Notes: a model not told the origin generated them from the letters alone. Numbered from the stretch's first letter, positions 34,345-46,117 are shown. The stretch is DNA of 64,000 nt from Arenicola marina (GCA_964019135.1 OZ025248.1:68330119-68394118); one strand, 5' to 3'. Numbers and translations are program-made.

Positions 34345-35175
34345 TTGCGGAGTTGGGGGGGGGGGGAGGGGGGGGGAGTGATAATAGGGGTTTGTTTCTT
34401 GTATATGGTTAATGAGGATGGAATCTAATACAATCAGCCCTGTAGATGCGGAGTGGGCGGTGAGGGGGGTGGAGAGGGGGGGGGGGGGGCGGGGGCTAAT
34501 AGGGGTTGTTTCTTGTATATGATTAATGAGGATGGAATCTAATACAATCAGCCCTGTAGATGCGGAGTGGGCGGTGAGGGGGGTGGGAGAGGGGGGGGGG
34601 GGGCGGGGGCTAGTAGGGTTGTTTCTTGTATATGGTTAATGAGGATGGAATCTAATACAATCAGCCCTGTAGATGCGGAGTGGGCGGTGAGGGGGGTGGG
34701 AGAGGGGGGGGGCTAATAGGGGTTTGTTTCTTGTATATGGTTAATGAGGATGGAATCTAATACAATCAGCTCTGTAGATGCGGAGTGGGCGGTGAGGGGG
34801 GTGGGAGAGAGGGGGGGGGGGCTAATAGGGGTTGTTTCTTGTATATGGTTAATGAGGATGAATCTAATACAATCAGCCTGTAGATGCGGAGTGGGCGGTG
34901 AGGGGGGTGGGAGAGGGGGGGGGGCGGGGCTAGTAGGGTTTGTTTCTTGTATATGGTTAATGAGGATGGAATCTAATACAATCAGCCCTGTAGATGCGGA
35001 GTGGGCGGTGAGAGGGGTGGGAGAGGGCGGGGGGGGCTAATAGGGGTTTGTTTCTTGTATATGGTTAATGAGGATGGAATCTAATACAATCAGCCCTGTA
35101 GATGCGGAGTGGGCGGTGAGGGGGGTGGGAGAGGGGGGGGGGGGCTAATAGGGGTTTGTTTCTTGTATATGGTTA
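34345..35175 (+). repeat. About 110-bp tandem repeat with internal poly-G, 8 copies
   Basis: Each unit contains TGTTTCTTGTATATGGTTAA, GGATGGAATCTAATACAATC, GTAGATGCGGAGTGGGCGGT and then a variable G-rich block. TTTCTTGTATATG recurs at about 34395, 34509, 34622, 34730, 34837, 34944, 35051 and 35159. Unit length varies mainly through the G run. Confidence 0.95.
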
Positions 35176-35288
35176 TGTACTGATTATGATTCTGCGCGGG
35201 AAATCCAGACATCCGTCGCGCGACAGGGACGGCGCACTAATCGGGCTTGTATTAAACTTGATAACTGCGTCATTAGGATCAATAACTT

Positions 35289-35330
35289 ACCGGGCCATGG
35301 AGTCAGCTGCGTCACTTCCGGTTCCGGTTG
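35289..35330 (-). promoter_or_regulatory. ETS/CRE-type promoter motif with possible first exon and donor
   Basis: On the minus strand CCGGAAGTGACGC (ETS site joined to a half-CRE, a hallmark of TATA-less animal promoters) is followed by CTCC ATG GCC CG and a strong donor GTAAGTTATT (35290). If real, only two codons are in this exon, and the 110-bp repeat array would lie in the first intron. No downstream exon was identified. Confidence 0.3.
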
Positions 35331-35990
35331 GCTGCTGATGCCGACGAATTGGATCAGTTCCTCTGTGAAGTCAGGTTCGGGTCACGAGCGCTGAGATAAC
35401 GCTGACCGATCAACTTATACTTCCCGAATGGGTCGGTGACTGGTGGGCTGGACTGGAGTAGATATAGGGCTATCCCGGTGTCAGTGTGTGTGCGAGGCGG
35501 GGGTGGCGGGTGGTAGTGGGGGGGTGGGGCGGGGGGATCTGCCGAGGTCCCGCGCTGTCTCGAGGTGGTGGGCTGGGTGGCGTACTGGTCGCCGCTGGTC
35601 CCCGAGGGCTCTGAACGCCGGGAAGGTCGCTAGATGGCGCCAGTTATCGACGCTGGGAACGTGACGCTATGCGGCCGTGTGAGGGCGCTGTGGCATGCTG
35701 CGGGTGGCGGTGAAGGCGGGCGGCGTGCGAGGACCTCCCCCCAGACTCTCTCTCTGTCTCTCTCTCTCTTTCCTCTGCCGGGCGCCGAATGACGACAGGG
35801 GCGCACGGTCGGTGATCTGACTGACTTTACTCTCTGACTTGCCTGAGTGGTTGAGTAGCTGACCCCCGCGCTCCTGACTGGCTGGACTCTCGCTCGGCCT
35901 GACCCCCCGCGGAGATAACTCACAGCGCCACACTGCGGGAAACGCGCCCGTCGCGACGTTTATACGTGGCGTGGATCGACGGGGACAATG
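35331..35990. other. GC- and CpG-rich spacer
   Basis: High G+C with many CpGs and a CT-rich run at about 35741-35772. It could be promoter-associated sequence for the motif at 35289-35330, but no transcript structure is evident. Confidence 0.45.
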
Positions 35991-35991
35991 A

Positions 35992-36118
35992 GGGGCGGGG
36001 CCGAGGCGGGTGGGGGGCGGGGCCGAGGTGGGTGAGGGGCGGGGCCGAGGTGGGTGGGGGCTGGGGCCGAGGTGGGTGTGGGGGGGCGAGGTTGGTGGGG
36101 GCCGGGGCCGAGGTGGGG
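35992..36118. repeat. G-rich GGGGCCGAGG-type tandem repeat
   Basis: Seven to eight imperfect copies of a 19-22-bp unit with core GGGGCCGAGGTGGGTG. Confidence 0.85.
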
Positions 36119-36272
36119 TTGAGATAGTGGGGTGGTAACAAGTGGATGGGTGAAGCGGTGCACCACTTGCCTAGGCCAATAAAGGATGTCGGTCTCCCAC
36201 CGTCATGAAATACGTCACTGCCCCCCCACCCCCACGCAACACACACCGCAAGGACCCGGTCTAGGAGCCCCA

Positions 36273-36342
36273 CCCGCCACCCCTGGGACCCCCGGTGAAC
36301 CCCCACCCGCCACCCCTGGGACCCCCGGTGAACCCCTACCCC
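36273..36342. repeat. 32-bp direct repeat, two copies
   Basis: Blocks containing ACCCGCCACCCCTGGGACCC followed by CCGGTGAACCCC occur twice in succession. Confidence 0.85.
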
Positions 36343-36885
36343 GCACAACACACGTGTCTCTGGTTATTCCACCCGCCAAAAGTTGCGCTCCTTACAGCCC
36401 GATATCTCGACATTTGCCTTCCTACTGGCCTGCTAAGCCCCCCCCCCTCCCCTCGCCCCCCCCCGCCCCCTCCCCCCGGCTGCAACCCTCCCACCTATCC
36501 ATCCGTCTGCCTCCCTCGCCGCCCACGCAATCACAGACACCATACTGAGCACGGTATATGCCAACCCCACCCCCTAGTCTCCCACTATCCCGTCCCTCTC
36601 CTTCGTACCCGTTTAGTCCCTCCCACTGACTCGCTTCCCGTCTAGCACCTCCTCTCACCATGTCCTCCTATAGGCTAAGCTTGGCAAGAACTGACCGCGG
36701 ACGCGGAAGCCTCACTGACAACCGGGGTGAAAGGTGCTGAAAGAGGGGGAGGTGGGCATGGGAGCGGAAGGGGAGGGGGGTTGTGGCCGGGGTGTGACGG
36801 TGGTGTGACAACAGCCCGTCAGGTGGGAAAACGTATGTTGCCTGGGTTGAAATGCGCCTGTTGATGCTTGGCACTTCGCCGTGCC
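36343..36885. other. C-rich spacer
   Basis: Poly-C runs at 36437-36475 and otherwise unique sequence. No gene recognised. Confidence 0.45.
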
Positions 36886-38765
36886 CAGCCCCAATAGGCC
36901 GCCAGCCCCAATAGGCAAACAGCCCAGAAAGCCACTGGCCCCAGAAAGCCTTCGGCCCCAACAAGCATCCGGGCGCCAAAAAGGCATCGGGCCCCAAATG
37001 GCATCCGTGCCTTTTCCCCCAAATGGCATCCGTGCCCTTTCCCCCTTGACTCTTGCTCAGTGCCCCACACGGCATCCATGCCCTTTCCCCCTTGCCCCTT
37101 GCTCAGTGCCCCAAATGGCATCCGTGCCCTTTCCCCCTTGCCCTTGCTCAGTGCCCAAATGGCATCCATGCCCTTTCCCCCTTGCCCCTTGCTCAGTGCC
37201 CAAATGGCATCCGTGCCCTTTCCCCCTTGCCCCTTGCTCAGTGCCCCAAACGGCATCCATGCCCTTTCCCCCTTGCCCCTTGCTCAGTGCCCCAAATGGC
37301 ATCCGTGCCCTTTCCCCTTGCCCCTTGCTCAGTGCCCCAAATGGCATCCGTGTCCTTTCCCCTTGCCCCTTGCCCAGTGCCCAAATGGCATCCGTGTCCT
37401 TTCCCCCTTGCCCCTTGCTCAGCGCCCCAACTGGCATCCGTGCCCTTTCCCCCTTGCCCCTTGCTCAGTGCCCCAAATGGCATCCGTGCCCTTTCCCCCT
37501 TGCCCTTGCTCAGTGCCCCAAATGGCATCCGTGTCCTTTCCCCTTGCCCTTGCTCAGTGCCCCAACTGGCATCCGTGCCCTTTCCCCCTTGCCCCTTGCT
37601 CAGTGCCCCAAACGGCATCCATGCCCTTTCCCCCTTGCCCCTTGCCCAGTGCCCCAAATGGCATCCGTGTCCTTTCCCCTTGCCCTTGCCCAGTGCCCCA
37701 AATGGCATCCGTGTCCTTTCCCCCTTGCCCCTTGCTCAGCGCCCCAACTGGCATCCGTGCCCTTTCCCCCTTGCCCCTTGCTCAGTGCCCCAACTGGCAT
37801 CCGTGTCCTTTCCCCCTTGCCCCTTGCCCAGTGCCCCAAATGGCATCCGTGTCCTTTCCCCTTGCCCCTTGCTCAGCGCCCCAACTGCATCCGTGCCCTT
37901 TCCCCCTTGCCCCTTGCTCAGTGCCCCAACTGGCAACCGTGTCCTTTCCCCCTTGCCCCTTGCCCAGTGCGCCAAATAGCATCCGTGTCCTTCCCCCTTG
38001 CCCCTTGCTCAGCGCCCCAACTGGCATCCGTGCCCTTTCCCCTTGCCCCTTGCTCAGTGCCCCAAATGGCATCCGTGCCCTTTCCCCCTTGCCCTTGCTC
38101 AGTGCCCAAAATGGCATCCGTGTCCTTTCCCTCTTGCCCCTTGCTCAGTGCCCAACTGGCATCCGTGCCCTTTCCCCCTTGCCCTTGCTCAGTGCCCCAA
38201 ACGGCATCCATGCCCTTTCCCCTTGCCCCTTGCCAGTGCCCCAAATGGCATCGTGTCCTTTCCCCCTTGCCCCTTGCTCAGCGCCCCAACTGGCATCCGT
38301 GCCCTTTCCCCCTTGCCCCTTGCTCAGTGCTTCAAATGGCATCTGTTCCCTTTCCCCCTTGCCCCTTGCTCAGTGCCCCAAATGGCATCCGTGCCCTTTC
38401 CCCAAAATGCATCCGTGCCCTCTCCCCCTTGCCCCTTGCTCAGCGCCCCAAATGGCATCCGTGCCCTTTCCCCCTTGCCCCTTGCTCAATGCCCCAAATG
38501 ACATCCGTGTCCTTTCCCCCTTGCCCTTGCTCAATGCCCCAAATGACATCCGTGTCCTTTCCCCCTTGCCCCTTGCTCAGTGCCCCAAATGGCATCCGTG
38601 CCCTTTCCCCCTTGCCCCTTGCTCAGTGCCCCAAATGACATCCGTGTCCTTTCCCCTTGCCCCTTGCTCAGTGCCCCAAACGGCATCCATGCCCTTTCCC
38701 CCTTGCCCCTTGCTCAGTGCCTCAAAAGGCCTCTGGCCCCAACAGGCTGCCGGCTCCGATGGCTG
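36886..38765 (+). repeat. 46-bp pyrimidine-rich satellite, about 39 copies
   Basis: The unit is about 46 bp (44-46 in practice) and is built from AAATGGCATCCGTGCCC, a TTTCCCCCTTG block and CCCCTTGCTCAGTGCC. Both edges (36886-36990 and 38730-38765) carry a related, more degenerate CCCCAA(C/T)AGGC unit, so older diverged copies flank a younger core. The plus strand is about three-quarters pyrimidine. Because 46 is not a multiple of three, the very long frames in all phases come from the lack of stop words in the unit. Confidence 0.95.
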
Positions 38766-39378
38766 CTGCCCCCCACTCCACCCCCCACACATCTGCAGCC
38801 ATTTGCAGCGGACCACCATTGCTGGCCCGACGCCTTTGTGAATACAAATAGCGGAGGCCTCACTGGAGCAGGGGCGCCGGTGGGGGGGGGGGGTGGCGGG
38901 GGAGGGGTAGTAAGGTGGGGGTGGGGCCGAAGGTAGCCAGTTTTCGATGAACATCTGGCATATCACCATTGGCATACCGCTTTGTCTTACTTCATGGGCG
39001 CCATCCATAGGCCTCAGCACATATGTAAGGCAGTGATCATTGTAAAGACTAGGGCCGTATTCAACAACAGAAGATCCGCAAATGTTGGTCATCTTGACCA
39101 CAAAGTAACAAATATATATCTGCGCTTCCAAAGAGCATGGCCGCTCGCGCAGCTTCTACTTCCGGTCTGGATGTTTGGTGACAAACATGCGAACACGCAG
39201 TTTGACTCGCCCCCTGCGTAACAATGGATCCCACGCGCAAAGGGCTGTCATACTAGTTACGACATAGGACGTGGAACCTGGCAAGCTGCGCGGCCGGCGT
39301 GGCGAGCAAGGGGTGGGTCGCAATTCGTCTTCCGTCAAATTTAAATAAAGAACAGTTAACTTGTTATAAACACTATAT
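38766..39378. other. Spacer, no gene seen
   Basis: A G run at about 38881-38891, then unique sequence up to the SINE. Confidence 0.45.
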
Positions 39379-39637
39379 TGGTTGGTTGGTTGGTTATTCA
39401 GGACGCTTTAACCACTTTTGGTCATATCGCGTCAATGGGAGAAGGAAGGGAGAGTGGAGCCATGTCGCCGGGGGTACCCCCCTACTCTTTACGAAGAAAG
39501 ACATGGGATCTTTATCCTGCGACCACACAGACATGGCCACAGCAGGGCTCGAACCACCGACCCAGTTGCCATTAGACTCTCAGGTGACCAGAGCACTCAA
39601 TGCGAGCGCTCTAGCCCACTGAGCTGTCGCGCCGGCC
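39379..39637 (-). mobile_element. tRNA-derived SINE, copy 2
   Basis: Reverse-oriented relative of 23523-23761. The minus strand starts GGCCGGCGCGACAGCTCAG and has the A box ACAGCTCAGTGGG, the B box GGTTCGAGCCC (39555-39545), the same body, and a CCAA tail read as TTGG repeats at 39379-39395. It carries a short insertion (GGGGGTACCCCCGGCGACAT region) absent from copy 1. No clear target duplication. Confidence 0.85.
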
Positions 39638-40238
39638 CCCAACAGATTAGTAGATGACATTTTGAACTTGTAAAATTCCATATTACTATCCATGCCCAGT
39701 ACACTATCAATTAAACAGACATATGTTCAAAGAATAGTAGTTTGTACTTATTGCCTTAACAATATACATGTATTTCCTAATTTCATCAGTTATTTTTACT
39801 TTTATTATTTGTCATTCATAATTCATAATTATGGGTATTTTGACGTTCGTCAAGCATGGAGCTATTAAGCTGCGCAATTTATGAAAAATTAAGGCAGCAT
39901 AAAAATCCGTCGTCACCCAAAACGCCGGTCTATGTTATGTAAACCTGCATGTTGACGGTCAATTAATTGCATTAATGAATTGCATGATGCATGAATATAT
40001 TTTATCAAACGCGAGCTATGTTGAAAAGCAAGATGGTCATTCCTTATCGCTTGGCTTTTCTGTGATCTAGATACAACAATATACAACAACAAACACAAAT
40101 TTCTGGTTTCAGAGGCCATGTATCATATAGTTCCACTTCAAGTTCAAATATTTTTCATTGTAGTGACATGCCAACATATATACATAATATACAAATAATA
40201 GGAAATATCAGGTTGGCCCAGCCCTATGGACTTACAAG
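39638..40238. other. AT-rich spacer
   Basis: Unique sequence. Nothing recognised. Confidence 0.45.
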
Positions 40239-41425
40239 TCACTCTAGTGCAAGAATATGTATGTTGTATTTTTCTAATTGACGCGGACAATGGTTACACA
40301 TGTAAAGTAGTTGTCGATCTCCAGTGAAACTACTGAAGGTAGGGCATCGACTATGTACATTATACAACCAGTCATTCCAAGATTCGTTATAAAAGTTCAA
40401 ATACAAAATGAAGCTCTTCACAAAATGAAGCTCTTCACAAAATGAAGCTCTTCACAAAATGAAGCTCTTCACAAAATGAAGCTCTTCACAAAATAAACAT
40501 ACACGTTCCTCTCGCCATGTGTTGTTGAATCGCCCCGTTTCCACTCTCAATGGTAACACTTCCATCCTTAATTGCGCTACGACAGACCGCTCGCCTCCTG
40601 TGTTCGTGTAACGTAGTCTTCAACGTTGCCATTAAAGTTAAACTTTTTTTTATAAAATTGTAGCTTTGGCTTTTTCACTAGAGTTTGTCCCCATTCCTTT
40701 TCTTGCACTTGGAACATTCGTAATTTTAATTCGGTCACATCACGGAATAAGTTATTGTCGTAGACATCCTGGTACCCACATTGAGAGAGAATATTGCGAA
40801 CCTGTGTAGACCAGCTATAGCCAGAAAAACTCCAATCGTAGACATAATTAAACATTACTTTCTTAAGGCGTTCCTGTGGGAGGGTAATGAAGCTATTCCA
40901 TAGCCTGGTCATTTCAATCCACCTTAGATACTTATGGGGTCTAAGCCACCCCATGTCTCCGTAGAATGCCTCGATCGGAGTAAACTGATGAACATCAAGA
41001 AAGATTCTCATTGCGCGGTGATGAACAGTGTGAGGCTTTGAAGAACTTTCGTAACCCCATACCCCAGCGGTGCAATTCATAACCGGTAAAATACAGCTTT
41101 CATACAATTTGGTGTATGTTTCATATCTCATACAGCCATTTGCCTTATACACGCTCGTCACATACCCTAGAGCTCGACCGGCCGATTCGGCAAGAAGTGA
41201 TGCATTTTCTTTGTACTTACTAAGCTGATTAAACATAATTCTCAACTACTTATAATTACCAACATAAGTGAGCTCATCATGACCTACGTGGAATTTGAAC
41301 TCGCTTTGCTAAATACGCGAGGGTCGAAAATGCATGACCTTGGTTTTATCCGTATTTAGCATTATCCGCCATTTGCAACACCACAAATGTTGGTGCCAGC
41401 TGGGGGCAGTCTCAGTGGGAAGGAG
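40239..41425 (-). pseudogene. LINE ORF2 3' part, disrupted by tandem repeats
   Basis: The minus strand starts near 41400 with WRIMLNTDKTKVMHFR and HDELTYVGNYK (late RT domain, two in-frame stops). The intact 222-codon piece 41245-40577 follows and includes LAESAGRALGYVTSVYK, YESCILPVMNCTAGVWGY and HHRAMRIFLDVHQFTPIEAF, typical post-RT blocks of animal non-LTR elements. Downstream, REERVCLFC then EELHF (about 40500-40480) is the start of the C-terminal zinc-knuckle, but a 17-bp unit within it is repeated five times. The true C-terminus resumes at 40404-40239 (CPTFSSFTGDRQLLYM). The RT upstream of 41425 is missing and replaced by the 25-bp satellite. Confidence 0.85.
40405..40489 (-). repeat. 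17-bp tandem repeat inside the LINE zinc-knuckle, 5 exact copies
   Basis: AAAATGAAGCTCTTCAC repeats five times without a mismatch at exactly 17 bp. On the minus strand one unit encodes part of the CEELHFV zinc-knuckle segment; expansion breaks the frame. The perfect identity indicates a recent event. Confidence 0.97.
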
Positions 41426-41441
41426 AAAACACGAGAAGCGG

Positions 41442-44400
41442 CGACGCAGCAGCAGTGGCGTCACACCGACGCAGCAGCAGTGGCGTCACACCGACGCAGC
41501 AGCAGTGGCGTCACACCGACGCAGCAGCAGTGGCGTCACACCGACGCAGCAGCAGTGGCACCACACCGACGCAGCAGCAGTGGCGCCACACGGACGCAGC
41601 AGCAGTGGCACCACACGGAAGCAGCAACAGTGGCGCCACACCGACGCAGCAGCAGTGGCGCCACACCGACGCAACAGCAGTGGCGCCACACGGAAGCAGC
41701 AGCAGTGGCGCCACACCGACGCAGCAGCAGTGGCGCCACACCAACGCAGCAGCCGTGGCGCCACACCGCCGCAGCAGCAGTGGCACCACACGGAAGCAGC
41801 AGCAGTGGCGCCACACCGACGCAGCAGCAGTGGCGCCACACCAACGCAGCAGCCGTGGCGCCACACCGCCGCAGCAGCAGTGGCACCACACGGAAGCAGC
41901 AGCCGTGGCGCCACACCGACGCAACAGCCGTGGCGCCACACCGCCGCAGCAGCAGTGGCACCACACGGAAGCAGCAGCAGTGGCGCCACACCGACGCAGC
42001 AGCAGTGGCACCACACCGACGCAGCAGCAGTGGCGCCACACCGACGCAGCAGCAGTGGCGCCACACCGACGCAGCAGCAGTGGCGCTTCACCGACGCAAC
42101 AGCAGTGGCGCCACACCGACGCAGCAGCAGTGGCGCTACACCGACGCAGCAGCAGTGGCGCCACACCAACGCAGCAGCCGCGGCGCCACACCGACGCAGC
42201 AGCAGTGGCACCACACGGAAGCAGCAGCAGTGGCGCCACACCAACGCAGCAGCCGTGGCGCCACACCGCCGCAGCAGCAGTGGCACCACACGGAAGCAGC
42301 AGCAGTGGCGCCACACCGACGCAGCAGCAGTGGCGTCACACCAACGCAGCAGCCGTGGCGCCACACCGCCGCAGCAGCAGTGGCACCACACGGAAGCAGC
42401 AGCCGTGGCGCCACACCGACGCAACAGCCGTGGCGCCACACCGCCGCAGCAGCAGTGGCACCACACGGAAGCAGCAGCAGTGGCACCACACCGACGCAGC
42501 AGCAGTGGCACCACACCGACGCAGCAGCAGTGGCGCCACACCGACGCAGCAGCAGTGGCGCCACACCGACGCAGCAGCAGTGGCGCTACACCGACGCAAC
42601 AGCAGTGGCGCCACACCGACGCAGCAGCAGTGGCGCTACACCGACGCAGCAACAGTGGCGCCACACCAACGCAGCAGCCGTGGCGCCACACCGACGCAGC
42701 AGCAGTGGCACCACACGGAAGCAGCAGCAGTGGCGCCACACCAACGCAGCAGCCGTGGCGCCACACCGCCGCAGCAGCAGTGGCACCACACGGAAGCAGC
42801 AGCAGTGGCGCCACACCGACGCAGCAGCAGTGGCGCCACACCAACGCCGCAGCCGTGGCGCCACACCGCCGCAGCAGCAGTGGCACCACACGGAAGCAGC
42901 AGCAGTGGCGCCACACCGACGCAGCAGCAGTGGCGTCACACCGACGCAGCAGCAGTGGCGCCACACCGACGCAGCAGCAGTGGCACCACACCGACGCAGC
43001 AGCCGTGGCGCCACACCGCCGCAGCAGCAGTGGCACCACACCGACGCAGCAGCAGTGGCACCACACCGACGCAACAGCAGTGGCGCCACACCGACGCAAC
43101 AGCAGTGGCGCCACACCGACGCAGCAGCCGTGGCGCCACACCGCCGCAGCAGCAGTGGCACCACACCGACGGAGCAGCAGTGGCGCCACACCGACGCAGC
43201 AGCAGTGGCGCTACACCGACGCAGCAGCCGTGGCGCCACACCGACGCAGCAGCAGTGGCACCACACCGACGCAATAGCAATGGCGCCACACCGACGCAGA
43301 AGCAGTGGCACCACACGGAAGCAGCAGCAGTGGCGCCACACCAACGCAGCAGCCGTGGCGCCACACCGACGCAGAAGCAGTGGCACCACACGGAAGCAGC
43401 AGCAGTGGCGCCACACCGACGCAGAAGCAGTGGCGTCACACCAACGCCGCAGCCGTGGCACCACACGGAAGCAGCAGCAGTGGCGTCACACCGACGCAGC
43501 AGCAGTGGCACCACACCGACGGAGCAGCAGTGGCGCCACACCGACGCAGCAGCAGTGGCGCTACACCGACGCCGCAGCCGTGGCGTCACACCGACGCAGC
43601 AGCCGTGGCACCACACGGAAGCAGCAGCAGTGGCGTCACACCGACGCAGCAGCAGTGGCACCACACCGACGGAGCAGCAGTGGCGCCACACCGACGCAGC
43701 AGCAGTGGCGCTACACCGACGCAGCAGCCGTGGCGCCACACCGACGCAGCAGCAGTGGCGCTACACCGACGCAGCAGCAGTGGCACCACACCGACGGAGC
43801 AGCAGTGGCGCCACACCGACGCAGCAGCAGTGGCGCTACACCGACGCAGCAGCAGTGGCACCACACCGACGGAGCAGCAGTGGCGCCACACCGACGCAGC
43901 AGCCGTGGCGCCACACCGACGCAGCAGCCGTGGCGCCACACCGCCGCAGAAGCAGTGGCACCACACCGACGGAGCAGCAGTGGCGCCACACCGACGCAGC
44001 AGCAGTGGCGCTACACCGACGCAGCAGCCGTGGCGCCACACCGACGCAGCAGCAGTGGCACCACACCGGCGCAATAGCCGTGGCGCCACACCGACGCAGA
44101 AGCAGTGGCACCACACGGAAGCAGCAGCAGTGGCGCCACACCGACGCAGAAGCAGTGGCGTCACACCAACGCAGCAGCAGTGGCACCACACGGAAGCAGC
44201 AGCAGTGGCGTCACACCGACGCAGCAGCAGTGGCACCACACGGAAGCAGCAGCAGTGGCGCCACACTGACGCAGCGGCAGTGGCGCCACACTGACGCAGC
44301 GGCAGTGGCGCCACTACGACGCAGCAGCAGTGGCACCACACGGAAGCAGCAGCAGTGGCGTCACACCGACGCAGCAGCAGTGGCGTCACACCGACGCAGC

Positions 44401-44548
44401 AGCAGTGGCGCCACACCGACGCAGCAGCAGTGGCGCCACACCGACGCAGCAGCAGTGGCGCCACACCGACGCAACAGCCGTGGCGTAACACCGACGCAGA
44501 AGCAGTTGCGTCACACCGACGCAATAGCAGTTGCGCCACACCGCCAGC
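41442..44548 (+). repeat. 25-bp satellite, about 124 copies, with palindromic core
   Basis: The unit is 25 bp with core GCAGCAGCAGTGGCGCCAC. GTGGCGCCAC is a perfect 10-bp palindrome; common variants are GTGGCACCAC, GTGGCGTCAC and GTGGCGCTAC. Variant units with CGGAAGCAG, CCAACGCAG or CCGCCGCAG alternate in larger blocks. As 25 is not a multiple of three, each frame has a 75-bp period, and all six frames stay open for hundreds of codons. No codon-level constraint is evident. Confidence 0.96.
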
Positions 44549-45081
44549 ATAAACGAAGGATACGAGACAGCGGAGACTATCGGACTACTTCGAACTGGAA
44601 CCCTCCCCCAGAAAGCCGAGTAATAGATTCTGTAGGCATGGCAGTCATAACTGCCAAAGACGATGATGAAGTTAAGGCCACTTGAAATGAAGCCGCCAGC
44701 CTGGTCTCTAACGCTGCTTTACCGATTTATATAATACCCAAGTGTCTATCCTCCAAATTACAGAATATTCCGTCCTGTCTGTAACTCAAAACAAGGATAT
44801 AGAAGTGACTGCCAGCCACGATGTCGCCGCTTAACTAGGCAGTAGCCCTTTTGGGAGGTATGTCCTAGAAGGCGATACTCTAATTGTATCAATATCGGAA
44901 ATGACGCCTACCGTGTGAGCAAAACAAGAGCATGTGATCATCGCTTATATAAATAGCTGCGCTTTTAACTCCAATCATGGTTTTTTTACGGAGACAATCG
45001 TTGCAAGAGACACATCAATCAATATGTTTGGATGCTGGTCTACTGTACGGCTTGGAACTGCCGCAATTCATCTATAAATCG
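44549..45081. other. Spacer, no gene seen
   Basis: Unique sequence following the satellite. No RT homology was found here, so the missing LINE 5' part is not simply on the far side. Confidence 0.45.
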
Positions 45082-45305
45082 CGGCCCTGACGGGGGGTGG
45101 GGGACTGTTTTACGAATGTGTTGGGGGGGGGGGGGGGGGTCCGCGGGTGCCCCTTGATGCCAAGAGAGAGTGGAAATTTGTAAACTTGCGACCGGGGGGC
45201 GGGGGGGGGGGGCTCTGAAAATGTGTGTTCATAGAGCGGGTTGCCGCGAAAAAATACCCCTTTCAAATAAATACCCCATCCGAGCGGATTTTGGCGGTAG
45301 AACGG
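45082..45305 (+). repeat. Dispersed GC-rich repeat with poly-G, copy B
   Basis: Same block order as 6137-6465: TTGATGCC, GAGAGA, AACTTGCGACC, G run, GCTCTGAAAATGTG, AGAGCGGGTTGCC, AAAAAATACCCCTTT, TTTTGGCGGTA. It carries a 17-base G run at 45123-45139. Confidence 0.7.
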
Positions 45306-46115
45306 TTACAAAGGCAAAAACACTGGCGTAAGTTATCTCTGGGTCGAATAATCCGCATTGCAAACGATATCTATCGAATGAGTTTATGAACAGCACCAGC
45401 GTATATATCCAGGGCTGACAAAGGAAACTTAAATTAGGCCGGCGCCACCCAGCCTGAGTGGCTAATATTTCCGTGCAATAATACTCATTATGGATCTAAT
45501 TATGACAAAAACATGCAGAAAGCACTAGAAGAGATAATTTTAAAGAGACATCGTCGTTTTTAGCGCTGGAAGCATTACGTCATGGCATCTAATTAGATCA
45601 CGTATATTGTATATGCGTACAAGCGTTTACCTAAATAAAGCATTTACCCGAAGAAAAAATAGTAATATGAGGAAAAGGCAGCGTGTTTTATCAAAGACAA
45701 ACCGGGGATGTTGCTGTTGTAAGTATAATATGTATTCTGTCTGTCTGATGTCACAATTTGCTGTACGATTATGGAAAGAACAAAAAAGAGGATATGTTGC
45801 TTTGACGGTACTGGGCGTTTCGATGGTACAAATACCTCGTTACGAAGTAGGATGGTCATACCAAGTATACAAGGTGGGCATATTCACATCCAAGAACAAA
45901 GTTTTGCCCTAGAACCGGAAGTTAGGTAATTATGCCCAATAATGATGCTAATTGTCGCGAAAAAATGTTGTGACGACACGCCCATGTCTCAAGTGTTCAT
46001 TATCTAGAATTATGCACCGGAAAACAGACCAAGTCGTGTTTTATTAACGTAAGTTATATTTAAGTAAAGAACGACAAAACTGCGCATTATTAAAATCATG
46101 AACAGTTGTTGCTAA
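45306..46115. other. AT-rich spacer
   Basis: Unique sequence. A 101-codon frame at 45607-45912 has no recognisable motif, signal or splice site, so it is not called. Confidence 0.45.
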
Positions 46116-46117
46116 TA

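Noticed and set aside
36881..38841. Proline/cysteine-rich frames near 590 codons
   Set aside because: Readings of the 46-bp satellite in alternating phases, with no unique coding portion.
41334..44685. Several frames of 300 to over 1,000 codons on both strands
   Set aside because: They are six-frame readings of one 25-bp satellite. A real gene would not be open in all frames.
45607..45912. 101-codon plus-strand frame
   Set aside because: No motif, no repeat relation, and no splice or promoter signal.
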